NCBI GenBank assembly: GCA_000720805.1 | Contig: JODI01000010.1 | Coordinates: 62,001-126,000, forward strand | Reading direction: 5' to 3' | DNA: 64,000 bases | Source: Streptomyces violaceoruber | GTDB lineage: Bacteria; Actinomycetota; Actinomycetes; Streptomycetales; Streptomycetaceae | Shown: one piece after another, positions 27,183 to 38,082 of the stretch | How the letters are laid out: every line of letters starts with the position of its first letter | Position numbering within the stretch: position 1 is the first letter of the stretch | The notes under the pieces: generated by a model | Databases searched by the model: none | Told to the model about the DNA's origin: nothing | The model's input: the letters and a program-made list of their open reading frames with translations, nothing else | Program-made: the position numbers and the translations under genes

Positions 27183-27670
27183 GCCACCCGTCCTTCCATG
27201 TCCTCGCGTACCGCGGCGAGCAGGCCCTCGCTCGCGGATTCCACCATCTCAAGGCACTCCTCGAAGCCGTCCATGCCCCCGTAGTACGGGTCCGGAACGT
27301 CGAGGTCGCCGTCCGCGGACGGGTCGAAGGAACGCAGCAGCCGCACCTTCTGCGCGTCCTGCGCGGTGGGGGCGAGGCGGCGCAGGGCCTTGAGGTGGCC
27401 GGTGTCCAGCGCGATGACGAGGTCCAGGCGGGAGAACCAGGAGGGCTGGAACTGGCGGGCGGTGTGCGCGCTGTCGTAGCCGTTGTCCGCGAGGACGGTG
27501 ACGGTACGAGGGTCGGCGCCGTCTCCCTCGTGCCAGCCACCCGTGCCGGCGCTGTCGACCTCCACCAGGCCCTCGAGCCCGGCCTCCTTGACGCGGGCGC
27601 GGAAGACGGACTCGGCCATCGGGGAACGGCAGATGTTGCCGGTGCAGACGAAGCAGACGCGGTACGTCAT
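27179..27670 (-). CDS. ptpA: Low-molecular-weight protein tyrosine phosphatase
   Basis: A 163-aa LMW-PTP. The P-loop CTGNICRS is at residues 9-16 (Cys9 nucleophile, Arg15) and the general acid Asp is in DVPDPYYGG. In Streptomyces PtpA removes phosphate from Tyr and has been linked to secondary metabolism. Middle gene of a three-gene operon: 7 bp after the holin-like gene and overlapping the cystathionine gamma-lyase start. Confidence 0.96.
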   Translation of the reverse strand: MTYRVCFVCTGNICRSPMAESVFRARVKEAGLEGLVEVDSAGTGGWHEGDGADPRTVTVLADNGYDSAHTARQFQPSWFSRLDLVIALDTGHLKALRRLAPTAQDAQKVRLLRSFDPSADGDLDVPDPYYGGMDGFEECLEMVESASEGLLAAVREDMEGRVA

Positions 27671-27677
27671 GGCGTGC

Positions 27678-28055
27678 TCAGTCCTCGTCGGGCAGGACGA
27701 CGTGGAGTGCCCAGGACACGATCGAGATGATCAGGCCGCCGAGGACGGCGGTCCAGAAGCCCTCCACATGGAAGCTCAGGTCGAGCTTGTCGGCCAGCCA
27801 CGAGGTGAGCAGCAGCATCAGGGCGTTGACCACCAGGGTGATCAGGCCGAGCGTCAGGATGAACAGCGGGAAGGTGAGGACCTTCACAATGGGCTTGACC
27901 AGGAAGTTCACCAGGCCGAAGACCAGGGCGACGAGTATCAGGGTCCAGACCTTCTTCCCGGTACTGTCACCGGTCAGAGTGATCTTGTCGAGCAGCCAGA
28001 CGGCGACCGCCAGGGCGCCCGCGTTGGCGATCGTCTTGACTACGAAATTCTTCAT
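27678..28055 (-). CDS. Phage-holin-family membrane protein (PF04020 type)
   Basis: A 125-aa protein with four hydrophobic helices (ANAGALAVAVWLLDKITL, VWTLILVALVFGLVNFLV, FPLFILTLGLITLVVNALML, FWTAVLGGLIISIVSWAL). This widespread family is named for phage holins but is chromosomal and of unknown function. First gene of the operon with ptpA; it diverges from the cupin gene. Confidence 0.9.
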   Translation of the reverse strand: MKNFVVKTIANAGALAVAVWLLDKITLTGDSTGKKVWTLILVALVFGLVNFLVKPIVKVLTFPLFILTLGLITLVVNALMLLLTSWLADKLDLSFHVEGFWTAVLGGLIISIVSWALHVVLPDED

Positions 28056-28113
28056 GTGTCTGATCGTGGCAGACGAGATCGGTTACGAGCACTGGCAGGG
28101 GCGGACGAAGTCG

Positions 28114-28431
28114 ATGAAGGCATTCCGGTTGGATGAGCTGGAGGCGGAGCGCGCCGCCAACGACGGCGCTTACCTGCAGTTCCTGCGGGAGCGGAACATG
28201 TCGGTCGGCCTGTACGCACTCGACGCCGGCAAGGGCGACCCGCAGCAGCCGCACAACCAGGACGAGGTCTACTTCGTGGTGAGCGGCCGCGCCGCGATCA
28301 CCGTCGGCATGGAGACCACCCAGGTCGCGCGCGGCAGCGTGGTCTACGTGCCGGCCGGAGTCGCGCACAAGTTCCACCACATCAGCGAGGACCTCAGGGT
28401 GCTGGTGGTGTTCTCTCCACCCGAGAGCTGA
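28114..28431 (+). CDS. Small cupin-domain protein
   Basis: A 105-aa single cupin. Cupin motif 1 is PHNQDEVYFVVSGRAAITVG and motif 2 is VPAGVAHKFHHI; His, Glu and His metal ligands are present. Function unknown (often an oxygenase or metal-binding sensor). ATG 28114 matches the conserved start KAFRLDELEAER. Confidence 0.88.
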   Translation: MKAFRLDELEAERAANDGAYLQFLRERNMSVGLYALDAGKGDPQQPHNQDEVYFVVSGRAAITVGMETTQVARGSVVYVPAGVAHKFHHISEDLRVLVVFSPPES

Positions 28432-28462
28432 TCCGGGACCTCGGGGTTCCCTAGGGGATCAG
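28428..28462 (+). terminator. Terminator overlapping the cupin stop codon
   Basis: CTGATCC (28428-28434) pairs with GGATCAG (28456-28462) with inner GGGA/TTCCC pairing. The stop codon is inside the stem. Confidence 0.6.
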
Positions 28463-28589
28463 TCAGGGGCGGACAAGGGGTGCGAGGCCCCCGCCGACCC
28501 CCCTCCTCGCCCTAGCATCGAGTGCAGGACATCAGATCGACTCGGCACCAGAGTGCCGGGCGTGCGCAGGCATCAGAGAGGTTGGGGCG

Positions 28590-28802
28590 ATGCGAGACAT
28601 CTTCGCGGGACTGCCGTGGTGGGTGAAGTGGGTCGCGGTGCCGGTCATCGCCCTGGTCGTGTTCGGCGGGCTGATCGCCACCGTCGTCGGCTTCGTCATC
28701 GGACTGCTGTTCAAGCTGCTGGTCTTCGTGGCACTGGTCGGCGGACTGATCTACGTCGTACGGAAGTTCATGGCGAGCTCCTCGTCGCGCAGCGACTGGT
28801 GA
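28590..28802 (+). CDS. Small membrane protein (DUF5326-like)
   Basis: A 70-aa protein that is nearly all hydrophobic: two helices (WVAVPVIALVVFGGLIATVVG and IGLLFKLLVFVALVGGLIYVV) followed by a basic/Ser-rich tail SSSSRSDW. GAGAGG precedes the ATG. The family is restricted to Streptomyces relatives; function unknown. Confidence 0.85.
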   Translation: MRDIFAGLPWWVKWVAVPVIALVVFGGLIATVVGFVIGLLFKLLVFVALVGGLIYVVRKFMASSSSRSDW

Positions 28803-28933
28803 GGCGACCGGGGCGCATCCGGCGGTCGGGCGACTGAGGAGCCTGATGCGGGCAGGGCGGCCGGAGCGGCGAGCGCGAGGCGGTCGAAAGGGGCGGTACG
28901 GGGCAACCGGCGACCGGTAACAGGAATCACCGG

Positions 28934-28951
28934 TTCCCTCGCGCGAGGGAA
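28934..28951. promoter_or_regulatory. 18-bp perfect palindrome upstream of ssgR
   Basis: TTCCCTCGC / GCGAGGGAA with no spacer, 140 bp before the ssgR start and 131 bp after the small membrane protein gene. It could be an operator or part of a terminator; a GGGG-ATTAA-CCCC hairpin lies at about 29010. Confidence 0.4.
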
Positions 28952-29090
28952 GTTTCCTGGCAGGCCGTCTGCGAGCGGCGGCGGAGGAATAGAGTCCGGA
29001 ACTCGTCGCGGGGGATTAACCCCGTGAGCGGCGAACACCCACTCCCGTGTTCCCCCGCACGGGCCGCCCCTCGCGCTATGGGAGTGCCCC

Positions 29091-30089
29091 TTGGCCACGG
29101 TCGACACCGCCCCCACGGAACCCCCCGCACCCTCAGCGCCGGTCCGGGCCTCCGCTCCGGCTCCGGGATCCCGCATCCGGCCGCCCGAGCAACCCGCGCC
29201 CCCGACCGGGCGACCGCGCTCGACCGCGCCTTCCGGGCGAGCCGCACCGCCGGCACAGCCCCACTCGACCGCGACCCCTCCTGTCCAGCGGCACGCGACC
29301 CCCGTACATCCGCACGCGGCGGAATCCTTCGCGCCGCCTCACTCCACGACCCTCATCGGTTCGGTGCAGCGCGCGATGCGCCTGCTGGAGGCCGTCGCCG
29401 AGCACGAACACGGTGCGCCGGCCAAACAGCTGGCCCGGGAGACGGGCCTGGCCCTCCCGACGGCGTACCACCTGCTGCGCACCCTCGTGTTCGAGGGCTA
29501 TCTGCGCCGGGACAAAGGGCTGTTCTTCCTCGGGGAGGCGGCCGAGCGGCTGGGGAGCAGCGGAGCGCGGCAGAAACGTCGCAGCACCGTCGTGGACACC
29601 CTCGCCGACTGGCGCGACGCCATCGGTGCCCCCGTGTACTACGCCATGTACCGCGACGGTGAGATCGAGGTCGTCTGCGTCTCCGACACGCCCGGAATCC
29701 CGGCGGTCGAGGAGTGGGCCGACTTCCGCGAGACCGGGCACGCGCACGCCATCGGTCAGTGTCTGCTGGCCCAGCTGGACGAGGAGGCTCGCCGTGACCA
29801 CCTCGACCGCCACCCCGTGCAGTCCATCACCCCGTACACGGTGCGTGACAGCCACAGTCTGCTCCGGCGGCTCGAACGCATGCGCCGTATGGACCCCGTG
29901 ACGGAGCGCCAGGAGTACGCGCTGGGCACGGTGTGTGCGGCCATTCCGATCACCGTGGGCACGACGGCCGCGACGATGGCCATTTCTCTCCCGGCGCACC
30001 AGGCAGATCGTCTGCCTGCGGCGACGCAGCAGTTGCAGCACGCCGTGGGACGGCTCCTGGGGTCACTCGCGATCTCTATCAGTATCTGA
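29091..30089 (+). CDS. ssgR: IclR-family activator of ssgA
   Basis: A 332-aa protein. Residues 1-85 are Pro/Ala-rich and disordered, 88-150 form the IclR winged helix (VQRAMRLLEAVAEHEHGAPAKQLARETGLALPTAYHLL), and 160-325 form the effector domain. In S. coelicolor SsgR directly activates ssgA, and the same order is seen here. The start is assigned to TTG 29091 (GGGAG seven bases upstream) but is uncertain; a shorter form beginning near the DNA-binding domain is possible. Confidence 0.88.
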   Translation: MATVDTAPTEPPAPSAPVRASAPAPGSRIRPPEQPAPPTGRPRSTAPSGRAAPPAQPHSTATPPVQRHATPVHPHAAESFAPPHSTTLIGSVQRAMRLLEAVAEHEHGAPAKQLARETGLALPTAYHLLRTLVFEGYLRRDKGLFFLGEAAERLGSSGARQKRRSTVVDTLADWRDAIGAPVYYAMYRDGEIEVVCVSDTPGIPAVEEWADFRETGHAHAIGQCLLAQLDEEARRDHLDRHPVQSITPYTVRDSHSLLRRLERMRRMDPVTERQEYALGTVCAAIPITVGTTAATMAISLPAHQADRLPAATQQLQHAVGRLLGSLAISISI

Positions 30090-30187
30090 AAACTCACTCC
30101 TTGTGATCTGGCGTGCACGTTCAGCAAGATGCCAGGAGTGTCAGAGGGACCATTCCCGGCCAGTCGACGTCACACGACGGGGTAGCG

Positions 30188-30625
30188 ATGCGCGAGACCG
30201 TACAGGCAGAGGTCATGATGAGCTTTCTCGTGTCCGAGGAGCTCTCCTTCCGCATCCCGGTGGAGCTGCGCTACGAGACCTGTGATCCCTACGCCGTGCG
30301 ACTGACCTTTCATTTGCCCGGCGACGCGCCCGTGACCTGGGCGTTCGGTCGTGAGCTGCTGATCGACGGGGTGGGCCGCCCGTGCGGGGAGGGAGACGTG
30401 CGGGTCTCGCCCGCCGACGCCGACACGCTGGGTGACGTACTGATCCGGCTTCAGGTCGGCGGCGACCAGGCACTGTTCCGCTCGTCCACGGCCCCCCTGG
30501 TCGCCTTCCTCGACCGCACCGACAAGCTGGTGCCCCTGGGTCAGGAGGGCGCGCTGGCCGACTTTGACGCCCACCTCGACGAGGCGCTGGACCGCATCCT
30601 GGCGGAGGAACAGAGCGCGGGCTGA
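30188..30625 (+). CDS. ssgA: Sporulation and cell-division protein SsgA
   Basis: A 145-aa SsgA-like protein: FLVSEELSFRIPVELRYETCDPYAVRLTFHLPGDAPVTWAFGRELL and the end FDAHLDEALDRILAEEQSAG are diagnostic. It marks septum sites and activates sporulation-specific division with SsgB. ATG 30188 aligns with the N-terminus of SsgB; the MM at 30215 would give a 136-aa form. It follows ssgR by 98 bp and ends within a strong terminator. Confidence 0.96.
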   Translation: MRETVQAEVMMSFLVSEELSFRIPVELRYETCDPYAVRLTFHLPGDAPVTWAFGRELLIDGVGRPCGEGDVRVSPADADTLGDVLIRLQVGGDQALFRSSTAPLVAFLDRTDKLVPLGQEGALADFDAHLDEALDRILAEEQSAG

Positions 30626-30660
30626 AGCGTTCCGCCACGACTGTGGCGGAACGCTTCAGC
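30621..30660. terminator. Terminator overlapping the ssgA stop codon
   Basis: Perfect 18-bp stem (30621-30638 with 30643-30660) and a 4-base loop; the TGA at 30623-30625 is inside the left arm. A second hairpin, CATCCCGCG / CGCGGGATG at 30678-30706, may end the convergent gene. Confidence 0.88.
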
Positions 30661-30895
30661 GCCGCCGTGGGCCACTTCATCCCGCGTGACCGGGGCGCGC
30701 GGGATGGTGACCCGGAACCCGGGAGCTGTGACCCGGAGCCGGGACCCTCGGCCGGGGGCGACTGGGGCGGGCTCGTGGCCCAGCTCATGTGACGGTGCGA
30801 GGCGACCGTCGCGCCTGATGACGGCGAGGGCCCGCCGGAGTGGACCGAGCTGGTCGCGCCTCGGCCCGCTGCTTGAGCCGGCCGTGCCTCCCGCC

Positions 30896-32617
30896 TCAGC
30901 GCTTGCGCCGACGTCCCTTTCCACCGCGTGCCGGAGCCGGGCGCTCGGCGGCCGTGACCGGTCCCGTGCCGGTCGCCACACCCACCGCAGCGGTCGTCGG
31001 CTCCGGACCCGGCCGGTCGGCCGAGACCACCAGGGCCGCGAGGGCCGTGGTGACCGGTACCGACGCGACGAGGCCGATCGAGCCCACCAGGGTGCGCACG
31101 ATCTCCTCCGCGACCAACTCGCTGTTGGCGACCGTCCCCACGCTGCTCTGGGCGATCGAGAAGAGCAGCAGCAACGGCAGCGCGGCGCCCGCGTAGGCGA
31201 GGACGAGGGTGTTGACGACGGACGCGATGTGGTCACGGCCGATGCGGATGCCCGCCCGGTACAGCCCGCGCCAGCCCATCGACGGGTTGGCCTCGTGCAG
31301 CTCCCAGACCGCCGAGGTCTGCGTGACCGTCACATCGTCCAAGACGCCGAGCGAACCGATGATGACACCGGCGAGCAGCAGACCACTCATGTCGATCGAG
31401 GGGTACAGGCCATGGATCAGGCCGGTGTTGTCATCGGTGTTGCCGGTGAGCGCGGCCCAGCCGATGAACAACGAGCCGAGGACTCCGATCAGCACCAGCG
31501 AGATCAGCGTGCCCAGTACCGCCACGGAGGTTCTGGCCGACAGACCGTGGCACAGATAGAGGGCGATCAGCATGATGGCGCTCGCCCCGATCACCGCCAC
31601 GAGCAGCGGGTTCGAGCCCTGCAGGATCGCGGGCAGGATGAAGAAGTTCAGGATCATGAAGCTGATGGCCAGCGCCACCAGCGCCATGAGACCGCGCAGT
31701 CGGCCCACCACCACGACGGCGATCGCGAAGATCCCAGCGAGCAGGGACATCGGCAGTCGACGGTTCACGTCGGTGACCGAGTACTGAAGGTCCCTCGGTG
31801 CGGAGGGCTCGTAGGCGACCACGACCTTCTCGCCCTCATGCAACTGCCGTGACTGGTCCGGCTGCACGATCTCGGTGAACGTGCGGCCCTTGTCCTTGCC
31901 GGTGTCGACCCGGATCGTCGCCCTCTTGCAGGTGCCGTTCGCCTGCTGCTGGGCGGACGAGCCCTCGGCGGTGGAGGTGTCGCCGGTGGGGGGCTCCCCG
32001 GAGGCGTTGACCGACTTGCAGCTGACGTTCTCGACCTTGCTGACGGTCGCCTGCTGGGTCTGCCGGTCGAAGCCGACGCCGGTGCGCTCGTGCCCCGGTG
32101 CACCGCCCGGCCACAGCACCGCGAGCCCGACCAGCACTGCGGCGCCGAACGGGATCAGGATCGCCGCGATGACCTTGCGCAGGTGCCTGGAGACGGGCGC
32201 GGCGGGTCCGTGACTGTGCGTGTGGCCGTGCCCGCCGCCGGACCCCGGGCTGTGACCGTCCCCGGCTCCATGACCATCGTGAGGGCCCACTCCGCCACCG
32301 GGGCTGCGACCGTGGCCCGTGCTGTGTCCCTGCCCGGCGCCGTGACCGTCGCCTGGACCGAGCCTCTGCCCGCCGACGAATCCGGAGCCGTGTTCATACC
32401 CCCCACCGGATCCGGGTCCGTGCTCGTACCCCGCCCCGCCTCCCGGGCCGTGGTCCTGCCCGCGCTCGTCAGGGTCGTCGGTCCCGCCTCCGGCGCCGAA
32501 CCAGTCGCCGCCGCGTCCACCACCGGAACCGCCGTCTCCACGGCGCAGGCCGTTGCCGGCTCCGGGCCTCCGCGGCGGCTCGGGCGGCGGGTACGGGGGC
32601 TGATGTGTCGTGGTCAC
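30896..32617 (-). CDS. YibE/F-family membrane protein with Gly/His-rich N-terminus
   Basis: A 573-aa protein. Residues 1-150 are cytoplasmic, Pro/Gly/His-rich low complexity (GHGAGDGHSPGSGGGHGH-like). One helix follows (VIAAILIPFGAAVLVGLAVLW), then an extracytoplasmic beta domain (about 180-285), then seven or so helices of the YibE/F domain (LAGIFAIAVVVVGRLRGLMALVALAISFMI onward). Family function unknown. GTG 32617 is taken as the start from VTTTHQPPYPPPEPP. The C-terminus is strongly basic (GKGRRRKR). Confidence 0.88.
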   Translation of the reverse strand: MTTTHQPPYPPPEPPRRPGAGNGLRRGDGGSGGGRGGDWFGAGGGTDDPDERGQDHGPGGGAGYEHGPGSGGGYEHGSGFVGGQRLGPGDGHGAGQGHSTGHGRSPGGGVGPHDGHGAGDGHSPGSGGGHGHTHSHGPAAPVSRHLRKVIAAILIPFGAAVLVGLAVLWPGGAPGHERTGVGFDRQTQQATVSKVENVSCKSVNASGEPPTGDTSTAEGSSAQQQANGTCKRATIRVDTGKDKGRTFTEIVQPDQSRQLHEGEKVVVAYEPSAPRDLQYSVTDVNRRLPMSLLAGIFAIAVVVVGRLRGLMALVALAISFMILNFFILPAILQGSNPLLVAVIGASAIMLIALYLCHGLSARTSVAVLGTLISLVLIGVLGSLFIGWAALTGNTDDNTGLIHGLYPSIDMSGLLLAGVIIGSLGVLDDVTVTQTSAVWELHEANPSMGWRGLYRAGIRIGRDHIASVVNTLVLAYAGAALPLLLLFSIAQSSVGTVANSELVAEEIVRTLVGSIGLVASVPVTTALAALVVSADRPGPEPTTAAVGVATGTGPVTAAERPAPARGGKGRRRKR

Positions 32618-32692
32618 CGCCCGATCATCGCAAGAACGACAGAGGCCCACTGTTCACCGCGCCACAAATGACGCTAGCGTGGAGGCACCTTT

Positions 32693-34691
<1,999 letters not shown>

Positions 34692-34750
34692 CCTGGGCAG
34701 ATACGGCTGGTCGATGTCTACGGGGTGTCGGCTAGCCGTTGAGCCTGTGA

Positions 34751-35473
34751 TCAGAGTTGCTGAGCCTTCCGCAGCCGTTCCACTTGCCGACTGATCAACT
34801 TGGTGGGGAACGACAGGCCTGCGCCTACGCTGAGTTCGGAGAACGTGGCGATGGTGTTTCCCGTGCGGATCACGATGAACTGCTCGTTGCGGTCCCCGGG
34901 CTGTTCCGGCCCCATGGGGATGGTCTCCCGGAAGGCCACCGCCTCTTCGCCGACCTGCGGCGGTGTCTCCGTGGTCACTCTCGCCTTGAACGGTCCGACG
35001 TAGCCCTCGCCCTCGTAGGACCGGCAGGTGGCGAGGGCCTCCTTGAGTTCCGCGAAGCGCTGTTCGGCCTTGTCCTCCTCATAGGAGGCGAGGGTCGAGC
35101 TGCCGCCCATGACGTTCTTCTTCCAGTTGAAGATCTGGAAGACGTGAGCTAATGACCCCTCGCCGCTGCGGATGTCGATGAGTGGCTGGCATGCAGGTAC
35201 GGATATGGGCGGGAAGGAGCGTCCGCTTCCTTGCGGCTGAGGTTCCTGCACCGCCATGGGCTCGTAAGCTTGCGGGACTTCTCCTGCCTTGAAGGCGAGG
35301 TCCTTGAGTTGCGCCATCGTCAGGGGCGTCACCGCGGCCTTGTCCGAAGCCTTGGTGGACGAGGCTTCAGTAACGCTCTTCGGCTCCTGCGCCGAGGCAC
35401 ACCCTGACGCGAGGGAAACTCCTATGACAGTTGCTGCGGCTCTTGTCGTCAGCCGTGTCGTGCGCGCTTGCAT
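34751..35473 (-). CDS. Lipoprotein with a TTA codon, function unknown
   Basis: A 240-aa lipoprotein with lipobox ASGC (Cys25) after a basic N-terminus and hydrophobic core (AAATVIGVSLASG). The mature part begins with a Ser/Thr/Lys-rich linker, then a globular domain of about 180 residues resembling sensor-type Streptomyces lipoproteins (PACQPLIDIRSGEGS ... GNTIATFSELSVGAG). Leu108 is encoded by TTA (35150-35152), so expression may need bldA. It is antisense to the flanking thiC sequences and lies between the two copies of the thiC 3' end. I recognise no function. Confidence 0.85.
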   Translation of the reverse strand: MQARTTRLTTRAAATVIGVSLASGCASAQEPKSVTEASSTKASDKAAVTPLTMAQLKDLAFKAGEVPQAYEPMAVQEPQPQGSGRSFPPISVPACQPLIDIRSGEGSLAHVFQIFNWKKNVMGGSSTLASYEEDKAEQRFAELKEALATCRSYEGEGYVGPFKARVTTETPPQVGEEAVAFRETIPMGPEQPGDRNEQFIVIRTGNTIATFSELSVGAGLSFPTKLISRQVERLRKAQQL

Positions 35474-35604
35474 GAGTCCCCCCGGACAGGTGTGGATGAG
35501 AAGCCGACGCTAGTGATCTGGGCAGTCGGTTACCAGGGAGTATCCGATCACGAATCGGGAAGCGAAATCCGGTGTCGGCCACATGTGGGCTGATCCTGCC
35601 ATCG

Positions 35605-35733
35605 ATGAAGATCTCCCAGGACATCCGCCTCCTGCATGGCCGGAGTCAGGATGAGGTCGAGGAAGGCATGGCCCAGAAGTCGAAGGAGTTCGCGGCGGCG
35701 GGCAACCGGGTGTACCTGCCGATCGCGGACTGA
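35605..35733 (+). pseudogene. thiC: Degenerate duplicate of the thiC 3' end
   Basis: In frame from ATG 35605 it encodes 42 residues: MKISQDIRLLHGRSQDEVEE, then [22 protein letters not shown], parallel to the ThiC C-terminus ([13 protein letters not shown]...EEVAEGMLQ then [18 protein letters not shown]). The iron-sulfur Cys motif is upstream of this segment and absent. It lies about 0.9 kb beyond thiC, after the antisense lipoprotein gene. It is a relic of duplication or insertion, probably not expressed. Confidence 0.9.
35674..35721 (+). repeat. Direct repeat B, relic of the thiC 3' end
   Basis: 48 bp matching repeat A (34632-34679) with two differences. See the pseudogene entry for the encoded peptide. 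Confidence 0.9.
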
Positions 35734-35943
35734 CCGGCGGTCCGAGGGCCCGTGTCTGCCCGGGCGCGGGCCCGGCCGGCCCGGTGGGTCTCAATGACCA
35801 GGGGGCGGTCCGGTACGGCGGAAAGAGCGGGTGATCGGGGGTGGACGGGCACAATCCGGATCGGCGCGGCCCGTGGCCGGGTCTTCGGCTTGCGCTCCCC
35901 GGATGAGCTGGTGGGGGCGCAAGCCGAGGGGCTGTTCCGGCTG

Positions 35944-36801
35944 TTACTCCGGCTTGTGCTCCGGCCCCCCGAAGTCCGGGCTGGTGTAGTCCGGGCTCGT
36001 GAAGCTCGGTCGCGAGCCGGAGGCGCCGTCGTCCGGGCTGCTGAAGCCGGGCCGGTCGTAGCCGAGGTGCGGCATGCGGCTGGTCGGCGCCGGCGGTGCC
36101 GTACGACGCAGAGCGGCGGTTCCGGGATCGGCGAGGGCCTCCCGCAGAAAAGGCAGGATGCCGCGCTCCATCAGTGCCTCGAGCCAGGCTTCCCTGGCCC
36201 GGATCACTTCCGCGTTCATCTCGCCGTACGGTCCCGCTTCGAGCGAGGGCCGGTTGCGCAGAGCGGTCAGGAGCAGTCCGACAGCGGCGACGAGGATCGC
36301 GGCCGCGGTCATGGCGCCGAACACCCATCCGGCGGTGAGCATGGTCTGGGCGAACGCCGGCTCCGGGTCGAGCATCTTGAGTATGTAACCCACGAGCAGG
36401 AAGATCGCCGCGGCGGTTCCGGCCAGGACGGGTGCCAGGACCGCGACGACGGCGATGGCTCCAGCGCCGGTGGTCTCGGCGACCTCTCCCATGGTGGTGG
36501 CGAGCCCCATCGCGGCGGTGCCCGGCTCCGCGGAGCCGGTGTCCCGGTGGGACGACGGGGTGGACGGCGCCGGGTGACGCAGTTCCTCGCGGGCCTTCAC
36601 GTAGTGCTGGTACTCGGTCGCTGCGGCCGCCGTGATGAGCGCGGTGGCGTTGAGCGCCATGGTGCGCAGCTGTTCCGGGTTGAGCCGCTGTCCGACAGCG
36701 GCCAGTTCCGGGCGGGTTGGTGCGGAGCGCAGCGCCTCATCGAGGATCCGCTCGTATTCCTGGCGGTCCTCGCTCAGCAGGTGCTGCGGAACGCTGTTCA
36801 T
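35944..36801 (-). CDS. Two-helix membrane protein, function unknown
   Basis: A 285-aa protein. Residues 1-90 are helical and soluble (VPQHLLSEDRQEYERILDEAL), followed by two membrane helices (GAIAVVAVLAPVLAGTAAAIFLLVG; WVFGAMTAAAILVAAVGLLL), a second soluble region (about 185-235) and a disordered tail rich in Ser/Pro/Asp with SPDY/SPDF repeats. ATG 36801 has GGGGG upstream and is preferred to ATG 36807. No family recognised. Confidence 0.82.
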   Translation of the reverse strand: MNSVPQHLLSEDRQEYERILDEALRSAPTRPELAAVGQRLNPEQLRTMALNATALITAAAATEYQHYVKAREELRHPAPSTPSSHRDTGSAEPGTAAMGLATTMGEVAETTGAGAIAVVAVLAPVLAGTAAAIFLLVGYILKMLDPEPAFAQTMLTAGWVFGAMTAAAILVAAVGLLLTALRNRPSLEAGPYGEMNAEVIRAREAWLEALMERGILPFLREALADPGTAALRRTAPPAPTSRMPHLGYDRPGFSSPDDGASGSRPSFTSPDYTSPDFGGPEHKPE

Positions 36802-36999
36802 GTGCATCCCCCGATGCTCCGTAGGGCTTGGGGCTCGCACGCTGACGAGCCGTCGGGCAGAAACGGAGGGGAGCCTGCTACGGATAAGCCGATGGTAGAG
36901 CGATGACGGTACGGCGTGACAGGGGGTTTACCGAAAATGCGCTGTGGCCTGTGTCGTCACCGGTCGGTCCGGCAGGGGGAACGTCTGCCCCGTGAACGG

Positions 37000-38082
37000 T
37001 CAGGCATCCAGCGGAAGTTGCTGGACCAGCAGCTTTCCGGCCATGGTCACTCCGCCGTCCATGGCGATGGCGAGTCCGTCGGCGTAGAGGTGCGGTCCCT
37101 CGACCACGGGGACGGCCGGGTCCTCGCCCTCCTCGGAGCCGACTTCGCCCAGGAGGTAGGGGATGGGGCTGTGGCCGTGGACGATGCGGGTGCCGCCGTA
37201 CGTGTCGAGCAGGGAGCGCACATGGTCGGCGCCGCCCTCGTCGCGGAAGGAGAAGCGCTTGGTGAACTTGCGGAACAGGTCCCACACCTCGTCCGCGTCG
37301 TTGCGCGTGATGGTCTCGCGGACGGTGTCGTTGACCGCTTCGATCGAGTCGCCGTAGTCGAGGTAGGCAGTGGTGTCGGAGTGGACGAGCAGGTGCCCGT
37401 CGACCTGCTCCATGGCGTCGAGGCGGGCCATCCACTGCAGATGGTGGTCCTGGAGGCGGTCCATGTCCGTCTTCTGGCCGCCGTTGAGCAGCCAGGCCGC
37501 CTGGAAGGTGGCGGTGCCCGCGCCGGAGTTGACGGGCGTGTCGCCGAACCGCTTGGCGCCGAGCAGGAGGAGCTCGTGGTTGCCCATGAGGGCCTTGCAG
37601 TAGCCGCCGGCCGCGGCGGCCTCGGCGGACAGCCGCATCACGAGGTCGATGACGCCGATGCCGTCCGGGCCGCGGTCGGTGAAGTCGCCGAGGAACCACA
37701 GCCGTGCGGTGCCCGCGCACCAGTTGCCCGCGGCGTCGAGGAGGCCCTTCTCCTGGAGCGCTGCGACCAGTTCGTCGAGATAGCCGTGCACGTCCCCCAC
37801 GACGAAGAGCGGGCCGGGGCCGGCCGTGGGCTGTGGGGCCGGGAGGGAGGCCGGATCGACGGTCGTCCGCAGCGTGTCGCCCCGCTGGATGACCGGCAGG
37901 TCGCGCTCCGTGGGGGTGTAGCCCTCCGGATGGTCCACCGGTTCCTCGACCGGGCTGACCGTGTCACCGCTGTGCACGCCCTGCGGGTACGGACCGGTCT
38001 CGTGGACGTACGCGGGCACCCGGAAGTCGCGCAACGTCGCCGTCCGCTCCACCTCGGGTCCCTGACCGGCCCCCTGAGTCAT
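37000..38082 (-). CDS. PPP-family metallophosphoesterase
   Basis: A 360-aa calcineurin-like phosphatase. Metal-ligand motifs are in order: GDVHG (about 96-100), GDFTDRG and GNHELLLLG, with VHSD and HGHSPIPYL downstream. These are the signatures of PPP Ser/Thr phosphatases and the ApaH/PrpE branch. The first 85 residues form an unusual N-terminal region. Substrate not deducible. It is downstream of the LacI gene on the same strand, with a 288-bp gap. Confidence 0.9.
   Translation of the reverse strand: MTQGAGQGPEVERTATLRDFRVPAYVHETGPYPQGVHSGDTVSPVEEPVDHPEGYTPTERDLPVIQRGDTLRTTVDPASLPAPQPTAGPGPLFVVGDVHGYLDELVAALQEKGLLDAAGNWCAGTARLWFLGDFTDRGPDGIGVIDLVMRLSAEAAAAGGYCKALMGNHELLLLGAKRFGDTPVNSGAGTATFQAAWLLNGGQKTDMDRLQDHHLQWMARLDAMEQVDGHLLVHSDTTAYLDYGDSIEAVNDTVRETITRNDADEVWDLFRKFTKRFSFRDEGGADHVRSLLDTYGGTRIVHGHSPIPYLLGEVGSEEGEDPAVPVVEGPHLYADGLAIAMDGGVTMAGKLLVQQLPLDA

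Noticed and set aside
30707..30745. Direct repeat GTGACCCGGA-CCGGGA after ssgA
   Set aside because: Two imperfect copies only, in GC-rich intergenic sequence; could arise by chance.
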